Shown one piece after another: positions 28,201 to 36,223 of a DNA stretch of 64,000 bases (position 1 is its first letter; each line of letters opens with the position of its first letter). This DNA is from Oceanobacillus caeni (GTDB taxonomy: Bacteria; Bacillota; Bacilli; Bacillales; Amphibacillaceae): NCBI RefSeq assembly GCF_019037185.1, contig NZ_JAHHXM010000007.1:62304-126303 (forward strand), read 5' to 3'. The notes beneath the pieces were generated by a model, which saw only the letters and a list, made by a program, of their open reading frames with translations, had not been told where the DNA came from and searched no databases. The translations under genes were made by a program, and so were the position numbers.

Positions 28201-28446
28201 TCTTTCTTTGGCAATAATTTTTTCTAAAGAATCAATGGTCAAAGGTTCCATATATACTTGGTCAGCAATCGACTCATCTGTCATAATCGTTGCTGGATTA
28301 TTATTAACAAGTACCACTTCTATACCTTCTTCTTTTAAAGCAAGACATGCTTGGGTACCAGCATAGTCGAATTCCGCGGCTTGCCCGATAACAATCGGAC
28401 CCGAACCTATGACTAATACTTTATTTAATGATTTATGCTTCGACAT
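25225..28446 (-). CDS. carB: Carbamoyl-phosphate synthase large subunit, arginine-pathway copy
   Basis: This 1073-residue protein makes carbamoyl phosphate from bicarbonate, ammonia and 2 ATP. Two homologous ATP-grasp halves are visible: [20 protein letters not shown] (about 14-33) with GGEGGGFA, and [20 protein letters not shown] (about 557-576). A C-terminal MGS-like regulatory domain follows ([16 protein letters not shown]). It is last in argCJBD-carAB. GGAGGG lies before the ATG and it overlaps carA by 14 nt. In B. subtilis argF follows carB; here dat converges instead. Confidence 0.95.
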   Translation of the reverse strand: [1073 protein letters not shown]

Positions 28447-29512
28447 ACTCTTTCCCTCCTGAAGAAATCACCTGCTGCATGAAATCAGCGAAAATATATT
28501 CTGTATCACTTGGCCCAGGATGTGCTTCAGGGTGGAATTGAACAGATTGAATGGGTAAGTGTATATGTTTTATTCCTTCAACAGACTTATCATTAACATT
28601 TCTAAACCATACTTGAAATTCATTTGAATCTATACTGTTATCAATGACAGCATATCCATGGTTTTGTGACGTTATATAGACTTTTTTAGTTTCCATCTGT
28701 TTTACTGGGTAATTTCCTCGATGCCCAAATGATAACCTTTCTGTTTTTGCACCATAGGCTAAAGCAATCAGTTGGTGACCTAGGGAAATTCCAAGAGTAG
28801 GATAATGTTGGGTTAATTTCTTAATGGTTGAAAGTACCCCATTTAATTCTTCAGGATTCCCTGGTCCACTACTAATTAAGATCCCATCAGGATGTAAAGC
28901 GTTTATTTGTTCGAAAGGAGTGTTGTATGGAACAATCGTTACCTTACATTTTTCTTTCAACAGTACTTGAAGTAATGATTTTTTATAACCGAAATCAAGA
29001 ATGACTACATGATGGTCTCCATCCCCATAAACTTCTGGCGCTTTAACGGAAACTTTACTAACTAATTCTATGGAATCCTTGCTTTTCCAATTACTATTCG
29101 TATACCCTTCTTGCTTCGTAATGGCTCCTTTTACAGTCTTATATTTTTTAATAGTTGCAACTAAAGAACGTGTATCAATATTTACTAATCCAGGTATATT
29201 AGATTTTTTTAATTGCTCAGAAATCGTTGTAGTAGATTGATAATGGCTAGGCTCATCACAAACATCATTTATAATAACAGCTGAAACGGCAATATCATTA
29301 CTTTGATCATCATGTATATTGATACCATAGCTACCTACAGTTGGGTAAGTAAATGTTAATATTTGACCTTGATAAGATGGATCTGTTAACATTTCTTGAT
29401 ATCCGGTCATGCTCGTATTAAATATAACCTCCCCTTCCGCTTCTATGTCTGCTCCTAACCATTCTCCTACGAATGATTCGCCCGTCTCTAACACAAGGTA
29501 TCCTTTAGTCAT
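28433..29512 (-). CDS. carA: Carbamoyl-phosphate synthase small subunit with Ser in place of catalytic Cys
   Basis: The protein has 359 residues. The N-terminal CPSase domain contains FNTSMTGYQEMLTDPSY, TFTYPTVGSYG and GLVNIDTR. The C-terminal class I glutamine amidotransferase domain has ISSGPGNPEE, QNHGYAV and VQFHPEAHPGPSDT with H327 and E329 of the triad intact. The nucleophile elbow, normally GICLGHQ, reads GISLGHQ: S243, codon TCC at 28784-28786. Loss of this Cys is known to abolish glutamine hydrolysis in E. coli CarA (C269S) while the ammonia-dependent reaction remains. Mammalian CPS I has a natural Cys-to-Ser change. This subunit is therefore predicted to be ammonia-dependent or purely structural. 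Confidence 0.93.
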   Translation of the reverse strand: MTKGYLVLETGESFVGEWLGADIEAEGEVIFNTSMTGYQEMLTDPSYQGQILTFTYPTVGSYGINIHDDQSNDIAVSAVIINDVCDEPSHYQSTTTISEQLKKSNIPGLVNIDTRSLVATIKKYKTVKGAITKQEGYTNSNWKSKDSIELVSKVSVKAPEVYGDGDHHVVILDFGYKKSLLQVLLKEKCKVTIVPYNTPFEQINALHPDGILISSGPGNPEELNGVLSTIKKLTQHYPTLGISLGHQLIALAYGAKTERLSFGHRGNYPVKQMETKKVYITSQNHGYAVIDNSIDSNEFQVWFRNVNDKSVEGIKHIHLPIQSVQFHPEAHPGPSDTEYIFADFMQQVISSGGKEYVEA

Positions 29513-29516
29513 GATG

Positions 29517-30701
29517 TCATTCCTCCGTTTCTATTTCATGAAAAACATTCACAAATTGGTTTAACTCTTCCTTAGTAGTTGTTAATGGAGGTAAAACTCT
29601 TAATACATTTGCACCTGCTGACAGTACTAAAATCCCTTTTTCTCGGAATCGATCAATCCATGGACCAACCGGCTCTGTAAGTTCGATTCCAACTAAAAAA
29701 CCAAGCCCTTTTATTCCAATCACTTTATTAGAAGATTGCCGTAATTTCTCCAATTGTTTCCGGAACCAGTCACTTTTCTCTTTTACCTCTGCAAGAAATC
29801 CATCACTTAATATGCTTTCGATTGTTGCAATTCCAGCACTTGTCGCAAGTGGGTTACCACCAAAAGTACTTCCATGTGTTCCAGGGCTAAACGAAGCTGC
29901 AACAGATTCACTCGCAAGCATTGCACCGATAGGAATACCTGATCCTAGTCCTTTTGCTAAAGTTATTACGTCTGGTTTCACACCAAATTGTTCATAGGCA
30001 AATAATGTTCCCGTTCTTCCCATTCCAGTTTGTACTTCATCAACCATTAGGAGAATGTCGTTTTCTTTACAGATTTTTTCCAACTGTGTAAGCCATTCTT
30101 TATCAACTGGATTTACTCCACCTTCTCCTTGAATAACTTCTAGAAGAACTGCGGTTGTTTTCCCATCGCTAATTTCACTTAAAGACTCAAAATCGTTTAA
30201 AGCTAAATAACGAAATCCTACAGCAAGCGGCGTAAAACCTTGATGAATCTTTTCTTGCCCGGTAGCTGCCATCGTTGCTCCAGTACGTCCATGAAAGGAT
30301 TGTTTAAACGTTACAATATCCGTACGTTCTGGATTACCTTGATCTTTCGCATATTTCTTAGCAATCTTAATTGCTGCTTCGTTCGCTTCCGCACCACTAT
30401 TGCAAAAGAACACTTTTTCAAACACACTATTTTGAGTTAAAAGTTCGGCCAACTCTTCCTGATTCGGAATCTCATAAAGATTCGAACAATGCCATAGTAG
30501 ATCAAGTTGTTCTTTTACTCTAGATTGTACTTGATCTGGAACATGCCCTAAATTACATGTTGCAATACCAGAAGTATAATCTAAATATTCATTTTCCTTA
30601 TCATCCCAAACTTTACTCCCTTTTCCTTTTACAAGTTTTACTGGGAATCGATTGTATGTATTCATGATTGCTATATTTTTAACTGCTAGATTATTAGACA
30701 T
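29517..30701 (-). CDS. argD: Acetylornithine aminotransferase
   Basis: This 394-residue class III PLP aminotransferase converts N-acetylglutamate semialdehyde to N-acetylornithine. Motifs: FCNSGAEANEAAIKIAKKYA, SFHGRTGATMAATGQ, LLMVDEVQTGMGRTG (PLP-ring Asp) and the PLP lysine in ITLAKGLGSGIPIGA. The start codon lies 8 nt inside the end of argB, and carA follows after 4 nt, so it is tightly packed within the arginine operon. Confidence 0.95.
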   Translation of the reverse strand: MSNNLAVKNIAIMNTYNRFPVKLVKGKGSKVWDDKENEYLDYTSGIATCNLGHVPDQVQSRVKEQLDLLWHCSNLYEIPNQEELAELLTQNSVFEKVFFCNSGAEANEAAIKIAKKYAKDQGNPERTDIVTFKQSFHGRTGATMAATGQEKIHQGFTPLAVGFRYLALNDFESLSEISDGKTTAVLLEVIQGEGGVNPVDKEWLTQLEKICKENDILLMVDEVQTGMGRTGTLFAYEQFGVKPDVITLAKGLGSGIPIGAMLASESVAASFSPGTHGSTFGGNPLATSAGIATIESILSDGFLAEVKEKSDWFRKQLEKLRQSSNKVIGIKGLGFLVGIELTEPVGPWIDRFREKGILVLSAGANVLRVLPPLTTTKEELNQFVNVFHEIETEE

Positions 30702-31494
30702 GTTGGACCTCTCCCATTACAATTTTTGTTCCAATGTTTTTCCCTTTCATATAATCTTTCAAGTCACTCGGAGATACCCCATTTATAATAACGGATTCAT
30801 CTACCCCAGCCGATAATGCATCCATAGCGGAGTTTACTTTAGGAATCATTCCACCATAAATAACTCCGGAAGATATCATGGAATTAATCTCTCGTTTGGT
30901 TAGTTTAGAATGGACCACTTGTTTCCCATCAATCGTCTCCATAACCCCTGGAATATCGCTCACGAATATCAATTTGCCCCCTACGCTACTCGCAACAGCT
31001 GCAGCTGCCATATCCCCATTAATATTGTAGCGAATCCCTTCCTTGCCAATTCCAATTGGTGAGATAACTGGTATACCACCTTGCTCCATGATTAACTTAA
31101 GCCAATAATCATTAATTTTTTTCACCTTACCTACGAAACCTAATTTCCCCGAAGGATCAATAGGCTCTGCTTGTAAAAGAGAACCGTCGACACCACTAAG
31201 GCCAAAAGCTATCCCTTCCGCTTTTATCAACTTATTAACAATTCGTTTATTGATAGAACCGCTCATCACCATCTCAGCAATTTTTAGAACATCTTCAGTT
31301 GTTATACGTAATCCATCCACAAAAGAGCTTTCGACTTCCGCTTGCTTAAGTGCTTGATTAATTTCAGGTCCCCCACCATGAACGATAATCGGGTCACATA
31401 TTTTCTTTTCTTTTAATTCAACAAGGCTTTTATAAAAGTCTTCAGGAAGTTTTTCTAAAACACTACCACCCATTTTTAACACAACAATACCCAT
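30694..31494 (-). CDS. argB: N-acetylglutamate kinase
   Basis: This 266-residue amino-acid kinase phosphorylates N-acetylglutamate. VVLKMGGSVLEKL (phosphate-binding lysine), VHGGGPEINQAL and the NINGDMAAAAVASSVGGKLIFVSDIPGV segment are typical. No N-terminal extension is present, as in arginine-insensitive NAGK. The ATG at 31494 follows GAGGTG; upstream in-frame codons belong to the argJ end region. The gap to argJ is 10 nt. Confidence 0.95.
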   Translation of the reverse strand: MGIVVLKMGGSVLEKLPEDFYKSLVELKEKKICDPIIVHGGGPEINQALKQAEVESSFVDGLRITTEDVLKIAEMVMSGSINKRIVNKLIKAEGIAFGLSGVDGSLLQAEPIDPSGKLGFVGKVKKINDYWLKLIMEQGGIPVISPIGIGKEGIRYNINGDMAAAAVASSVGGKLIFVSDIPGVMETIDGKQVVHSKLTKREINSMISSGVIYGGMIPKVNSAMDALSAGVDESVIINGVSPSDLKDYMKGKNIGTKIVMGEVQHV

Positions 31495-31504
31495 TTTGTT
31501 CACC

Positions 31505-32731
31505 TCACGTACGATAAGAAGCATTAATTCTTACATAGTTATAGGTTAAATCACAGCCCCACGCTGTTGCTCCAAATTCTCCGTTTTGCAAATCGATATT
31601 AATCTTAACTACTTCATTTTGAAGATACTCACTTGCTTCTTTTTCCATAAATGAAACAACTGCCCCATCTTTCACTACATCGATATCCCCAATTGACACA
31701 CCAATTTTGTTTGGCAAAATTGGTTGTTCACTATAGCCAACTGCGCAAATAATACGGCCCCAGTTTGGATCTGAACCATATACAGCTGTTTTTACAAGAT
31801 TAGAAGAAATAACTGCTTTCGCCACCTGTTTCGCCACTATTTCGGTTGGTGCACCAAAAGTGTTAACCTCAATAAGTTTAGTTGCCCCTTCTCCATCCTT
31901 AGCTACTTTCTTCGCTAGTTCTTGACTAACAAATTGTAATGCTTCCACAAACTCTGCCCATTGTGGATGTTGTTCATTTAACATTTCATTTTCTTGCGTT
32001 CCATTAGCTAACACAAGGACCATATCGTTTGTACTTGAATCGCCATCTACCGTTATCATATTAAAGGAATAGTCGATTGTTTGGCGTAATGCGTTTTGCA
32101 GACTTACAGCGTCAACTACGGCATCTGTCGTCAAAAATCCTAGCATGGTAGCCATATTGGGATGAATCATTCCAGATCCCTTAGCCGCCCCACCAATTGT
32201 GATCATTTTTCCATCAATTTCGATTTCCGCTGCTACATGCTTTGTTTTTGTATCTGTTGTTAAAATTGCTTGCTCAAAGTTCTCTGCAGCTACATGATTT
32301 TCTTCTCCCATAGCGGCAATTCCTATACGAATCTTATCCATTGGCAATGTTTCACCAATAATACCAGTAGAAGCAACCGCAACTTGATCGACCTCAACCG
32401 TCATTTTTTCAGCTGCTAATCTTTGCATTTCTAAAGCATCTTGATACCCTTGTTCACCAGTAAAAGAATTCGCATTCCCAGAATTAACAATAATGGTTTG
32501 AATTTTATGGACCTTTTCTAAACTTTTCTTCGTGACCTGCAATGGCGCAGCTTGAAAAGCATTTAAGGTAAATACACCAGCCGCAACAGCCGGAACTTCT
32601 GAATGAATCCAACCAAAGTCTAGTTTTTTTCTACGAATTCCACAGTGTACCCCTCCTGCTATAAACCCTTTTGGACTTGTCACATGTCCATTTTCTAAGA
32701 TATTCATTTTCTTTGGTTGTGTTGTGATCAA
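31505..32731 (-). CDS. argJ: Bifunctional glutamate N-acetyltransferase / amino-acid acetyltransferase
   Basis: This 408-residue precursor cleaves itself into two chains at the Thr of MATMLGFLTTDA, near residue 190. It recycles acetyl from N-acetylornithine to glutamate and, in Bacillus, can also use acetyl-CoA. IAGGVHCGIRRKKLDFG, IIVNSGNANSFTG, GDSSTNDMVLVLANG and GSDPNWGRIICAVGYS are conserved blocks. The start is TTG at 32729-32731 with AAAGGA upstream. argC precedes it after an 84-nt gap with no clear terminator. Confidence 0.95.
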   Translation of the reverse strand: MITTQPKKMNILENGHVTSPKGFIAGGVHCGIRRKKLDFGWIHSEVPAVAAGVFTLNAFQAAPLQVTKKSLEKVHKIQTIIVNSGNANSFTGEQGYQDALEMQRLAAEKMTVEVDQVAVASTGIIGETLPMDKIRIGIAAMGEENHVAAENFEQAILTTDTKTKHVAAEIEIDGKMITIGGAAKGSGMIHPNMATMLGFLTTDAVVDAVSLQNALRQTIDYSFNMITVDGDSSTNDMVLVLANGTQENEMLNEQHPQWAEFVEALQFVSQELAKKVAKDGEGATKLIEVNTFGAPTEIVAKQVAKAVISSNLVKTAVYGSDPNWGRIICAVGYSEQPILPNKIGVSIGDIDVVKDGAVVSFMEKEASEYLQNEVVKINIDLQNGEFGATAWGCDLTYNYVRINASYRT

Positions 32732-32815
32732 CTTATTTCATCCTTTCCTTATGAGGTTGTTCCAAAAAGTCCGGTGAAATTGACACTTTTCATCCTCCTT
32801 TTTGAACACATATTT

Positions 32816-33856
32816 TTATGGAAAAATAGGGATATGATATAGTCCGTGCTTCTCATCCCAACCATTCATTAAATTTGCATTCTGAATTGCTTGCCCAGCT
32901 GCCCCTTTAACTAAATTGTCGATTGCGGATCCAATAATGAGTTGATTGGTTCGTTCATCAACATGTAAGCCAATATCACAGAAATTGCTTCCGTACACTT
33001 CTTTTGTTGAAGGAAATCCTCCTTCTTCTCTAATTCTTACAAAAGGATGCGTTTCATAGTAGGATTGGTATAAATCCATCACGTCTTGAGTGGATACTTG
33101 CTTATCTAACTTTCCATACATGGTACATAGTAATCCTCTTGTCATCGGGATTAAATGTGTTGTAAAGGTCGTAGCTATGTCTTCATTCGCAACTTGCGAT
33201 AAATATAAATCGATTTCAGGAATGTGCTGATGTTTTCCAATTTTATAAGGGGTAACATTTTCATTCGTTTCAGAGTAATGCGTCATCTGAGATTGTTTTC
33301 TTCCCGCTCCAGATACTCCAGTTTTACCATCAATAACGATGGATTGATTATTCAATATCCCATGTTCTACTGCAGGTATTAAACCAAGCAATGCAGAAGT
33401 GGGAAAGCATCCAGGGTTAGAAATAACCTTTGCCTTTATAATCTCCTCTTTATAAATCTCGGACAATCCGTAAACCGCTTCATCTAATGTTTCCTGTGGT
33501 GCCGCTTCTCTACCATACCAGGTTAGATACGCTTCACGAGAATGTAGGCGTAAGTCCCCGGATAAATCAATGCATTGTACATTTGATTCTTGGAATTGTG
33601 GTACTAAATCTTTTGCAACCCCAGCAGGTGTAGCAAGAAAGACAATATCTATTTCATCTTTTAATCTATTAATATTTAATTCTTCCATTGGATCATCATA
33701 AAATTCTGTTAAATGCGGATAAACAGATGTAATTTGCTCTCCATATTGTGAATGTGAAATGATCTGTTTAATCTTCATATAACGATGGGACTGAAGTAAT
33801 CGAATTAATTCAACCGCGCCATAACCCGTTCCACCAATGATTGCTACATTTTTCAC
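32816..33856 (-). CDS. argC: N-acetyl-gamma-glutamyl-phosphate reductase
   Basis: The protein has 346 residues and reduces N-acetylglutamyl phosphate with NADPH. The NADP loop IGGTGYGAVELIRLLQSH is at the N-terminus and the catalytic Cys is in SNPGCFPTSALLG. KHQHIPEID carries the conserved His pair. The start is GTG at 33854-33856 with AAAGGGAG upstream; the frame is open further upstream but lacks a ribosome-binding site and would run into the promoter. It is the first gene of the arginine operon. Confidence 0.95.
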   Translation of the reverse strand: MKNVAIIGGTGYGAVELIRLLQSHRYMKIKQIISHSQYGEQITSVYPHLTEFYDDPMEELNINRLKDEIDIVFLATPAGVAKDLVPQFQESNVQCIDLSGDLRLHSREAYLTWYGREAAPQETLDEAVYGLSEIYKEEIIKAKVISNPGCFPTSALLGLIPAVEHGILNNQSIVIDGKTGVSGAGRKQSQMTHYSETNENVTPYKIGKHQHIPEIDLYLSQVANEDIATTFTTHLIPMTRGLLCTMYGKLDKQVSTQDVMDLYQSYYETHPFVRIREEGGFPSTKEVYGSNFCDIGLHVDERTNQLIIGSAIDNLVKGAAGQAIQNANLMNGWDEKHGLYHIPIFP

Positions 33857-33893
33857 CGAATGACTCCCTTTCATATTTTTCGAATTATTCATT

Positions 33894-33922
33894 ATTATAG
33901 ATTTTTCTATCCATTTATGCAA
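33894..33922 (-). promoter_or_regulatory. Sigma-A promoter of the arginine operon
   Basis: On the minus strand TTGCAT (33917-33922), a 17-nt spacer and TATAAT (33894-33899) form a near-consensus promoter 38 nt before the argC start. A TGAATAATTCGA segment just downstream (about 33876-33890) resembles an ARG-box half. Confidence 0.8.
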
Positions 33923-33943
33923 GTATATTTATGAAAAAAAATT

Positions 33944-33963
33944 AATATTTATGCATAAATATT
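33944..33963. promoter_or_regulatory. 20-bp palindrome, putative ArgR/AhrC operator
   Basis: AATATTTATG and CATAAATATT form a perfect palindrome upstream of the argC -35 box. Similar CATAAATA half-sites occur in the -35 region. AhrC/ArgR boxes are AT-rich imperfect palindromes of this size, but the central TGCA differs from the common TGAAT-ATTCA form. Confidence 0.45.
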
Positions 33964-33993
33964 TCTGAAAACCTCCATTTAATTGTATAAAAG

Positions 33994-34052
33994 ATGTATA
34001 AAGAAGACTTCCATCAATGGGATTTTCCTTTATCCACCACCGATGGTTAAAG
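33994..34052. repeat. Dispersed hairpin repeat, copy 5
   Basis: TATAAAGAAGACTTCCATCAA, then CCATCAATGGGATTTTCC and CCACCGATGG, form the imperfect hairpin seen in the other copies. Confidence 0.65.
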
Positions 34053-34056
34053 GATA

Positions 34057-34093
34057 AAAAATGGTTCTCCAGAAAACTGAAGAACCATTTTTT
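34057..34093 (-). terminator. Terminator of the first alpha/beta hydrolase gene
   Basis: AAAAAATGGTTCTCCAG pairs with CTGAAGAACCATTTTTT with one internal mismatch and a 4-nt loop. It overlaps the stop codon region at 34092. Confidence 0.8.
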
Positions 34094-35045
34094 AATATAC
34101 ATATTTGTCTAAAAACCTAGTTAATGTATCTAAATATTTATCTCGTTCCAAGATAATGGATTCACCGTGATTAGCTCCATCCACAATCATAAGCTCTGCT
34201 TCACTTTTCGTGTTTTTCAACAATTCCTTAGTCATGGAGGTTGGAACAAATGTGTCACTTCCCCCATGTATATAAAGGATTGGTACCTCCGCTTTTTTTA
34301 CTTGTTCCAGTGCGGAAGCCTCCTTAATGTTATATCCGGCTTTTATATTGGTGATGAGTCCAGTTGTTGGTAATATCGGAAATTCAGGTAATTTAAACAT
34401 TCTATCCAATTGATATGCAAATAAATCATTTACACTTGTATATGGACTATCTGCTACAATTGCTTTAACATTATCCGGAAGCTCTTCTCCACTAGCCATT
34501 AATACTGTTGCGGCGCCCATGGAAAGACCATGTAACACAATCTCTGTATCATCCCCAAGTTCATCAACTACACGATTGACCCAGTCGATTAAGTCAAGAC
34601 GATCATGCCAACCAAAGCCAATATAGTCGCCACCACTTTCTCCATGTCCTCGCATGTCTGCAGTAAACATATTGTAACCTAATTCCTCTACATAATGCTG
34701 ACCAAACAAGCCCATATCACTAGCTCGTCCTAAATAGCCATGAGCAAAGACTACTGTTTTATTCGTTGGCTCTTTGGCAGGTAAAAAATATCCCTGAAGT
34801 GCAATTCCATCATAAGATTTCATTTTCCACTCTTTAAAGTTTTGAGCTTTTACCCAATCACGCCAATCCCCTTGTGTAAACTCTTCCATCGCTTGGGCGG
34901 AAACCTGCAAATCCTGATTACCATTTAAGAAATCTTTAACATTTCTTTCTATTGCTAAATCATATAAGTAATATCCGATCATGAAATTGATAATAATTGC
35001 TATAATAAATAACCCTACGACGATTCTTAAGATTATTTTTTTCAT
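34092..35045 (-). CDS. Membrane-anchored alpha/beta hydrolase, YqkD-like (copy 1)
   Basis: The protein has 317 residues with an uncleaved N-terminal membrane anchor (about 5-27) and a serine-hydrolase domain outside. VVFAHGYLGRASDMG is the oxyanion loop, S175 in GLSMG is the nucleophile, and the acid lies in IHGGSDTFVP and the His in GANHGES. The long FTADMRGHGESGGDYIGFGWHDR block is shared almost word for word with the protein at 36304, indicating duplication. The substrate is unknown; an esterase or lipase role is the family norm. Confidence 0.85.
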   Translation of the reverse strand: MKKIILRIVVGLFIIAIIINFMIGYYLYDLAIERNVKDFLNGNQDLQVSAQAMEEFTQGDWRDWVKAQNFKEWKMKSYDGIALQGYFLPAKEPTNKTVVFAHGYLGRASDMGLFGQHYVEELGYNMFTADMRGHGESGGDYIGFGWHDRLDLIDWVNRVVDELGDDTEIVLHGLSMGAATVLMASGEELPDNVKAIVADSPYTSVNDLFAYQLDRMFKLPEFPILPTTGLITNIKAGYNIKEASALEQVKKAEVPILYIHGGSDTFVPTSMTKELLKNTKSEAELMIVDGANHGESIILERDKYLDTLTRFLDKYVY

Positions 35046-35140
35046 TTATTCGCTCCTCTACGCTAACTATTATTCTATTATACTCGAATAGTTAGTCATA
35101 GCGGAAGACGATATAAATGGTAGTTTATTACATCTTTACG

Positions 35141-35190
35141 TGGAGCTTATCCCCCATCACTTTCTTTGTCCCCCAGAAGTTTGAGGTGGG
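35141..35190. repeat. Dispersed repeat, copy 6 (second module), overlapping a gene end
   Basis: TTATCCCCCATCAC and TTTGTCCCCCAGAAGTTTGA match the second module of copy 1. The sequence from 35157 rightward encodes the last residues of the glycosylase gene. Confidence 0.6.
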
Positions 35191-35699
35191 ATAAATTTTA
35201 AAATAATACTCCAAGACTCCACTTTTTCATCAAATGTTTTGGTAAATCGACCTGGAATAGGGCTAGTGGAAGGCAATTTCTTAACATGGACATCCGGAAA
35301 TTGAGTGAAATCAAAGTGCTTTTTGAATGTGTCAAAAGCTTTCGTCCCATTACATCCAATAAAACGAATAGTGGGATATCTCTCTAAAAGCCCAGCTATA
35401 TCATTAGCCTCTGCATCTTTAATGGAAGAATCTAAACTTCCTTCCCGATAACAAGCTGCAATTGCATCCCATAATGCTATTCCATGTTTTTTCACAAAAT
35501 CGATTCGGTCATCATAATTATCTATTTTATTTTCTTGAAATAAAGCAAAAAGAATTGGCCAAAAATGATTCCTAGGATTGCCATAATATTGCTGTTCTTC
35601 TAGTGATTTCACACTAGGCATGGAACCAAGGATTAAAACTCTTGGTTCATCTGGAAGTACTGGTGGAAAAGAAACTATTTTTTTATCCAATTCAATCAC
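35157..35699 (-). CDS. Hypoxanthine (deoxyinosine) DNA glycosylase, UDG superfamily
   Basis: The 180-residue protein has the opening block LILGSMPSVKSLEEQQYYGNPRNHFW (residues about 22-48), in which GSMP-SL and NPRNxFW are the signature of the family 6 (HDG) branch that removes deaminated adenine. LWDAIAACYREGSLD and IRFIGCNG follow, and LPSTSP is the late DNA-binding motif. The last residues (PQTSGGQRK) are encoded by a dispersed repeat and probably are not part of the ancestral fold. Confidence 0.85.
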   Translation of the reverse strand: MIELDKKIVSFPPVLPDEPRVLILGSMPSVKSLEEQQYYGNPRNHFWPILFALFQENKIDNYDDRIDFVKKHGIALWDAIAACYREGSLDSSIKDAEANDIAGLLERYPTIRFIGCNGTKAFDTFKKHFDFTQFPDVHVKKLPSTSPIPGRFTKTFDEKVESWSIILKFIPPQTSGGQRK

Positions 35700-35725
35700 T
35701 CACTATCCGTATTTGCTTTTTAAAA

Positions 35726-36223
35726 TTATTGGCTACTTTGTTTATGTTCTTCTTCCAAGGTCTCGTCCGCCTTCTTTCTTCTTTTCGGTAGTTTTTCCCG
35801 TATTAATGAAAAGAAACGCTTAAGCGGTGGTATCCCTTTCTTTATCCAATGCTCTTCCATCTTTTGAAACATCGGTTTCAGTTTCTCATTAATAAATGGA
35901 ACGTGATATAACCTTGTGAGCAATTCGGTTATAACAAATATAAGCCAGCCGATTATATATACGTACCCAATCATTAATGTAATGGCTAGCCCATTTAAAT
36001 CAAACACTTTCTCCAACATAAATTCATATCCATTACCCGTTTTTCTCTGTGCAGTATACACAAATGAAACTAATGGTATTAAAAGAGATAATATCATAGC
36101 AATTGCTGCCAACGCACTAAATCTCTGTTTGACCCAGTATACAATGCTTGCTACTAGGGTTATAGAAAAAATAATCATATAGATGACCAAAAATATTTGT
36201 GGCAAACTTTCCAATGACCTCAC
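35726..36223 (-). CDS. Small integral membrane protein of unknown function
   Basis: The 165-residue protein has three clear hydrophobic segments (about 8-30, 36-57 and 77-101) followed by a basic cytoplasmic tail rich in Lys/Arg and ending in a Glu-rich stretch. I do not recognise a family. It lies between the glycosylase gene and the second alpha/beta hydrolase, all leftward, with 26 and 80 bp gaps, so shared transcription is possible. Confidence 0.7.
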   Translation of the reverse strand: MRSLESLPQIFLVIYMIIFSITLVASIVYWVKQRFSALAAIAMILSLLIPLVSFVYTAQRKTGNGYEFMLEKVFDLNGLAITLMIGYVYIIGWLIFVITELLTRLYHVPFINEKLKPMFQKMEEHWIKKGIPPLKRFFSLIREKLPKRRKKADETLEEEHKQSSQ

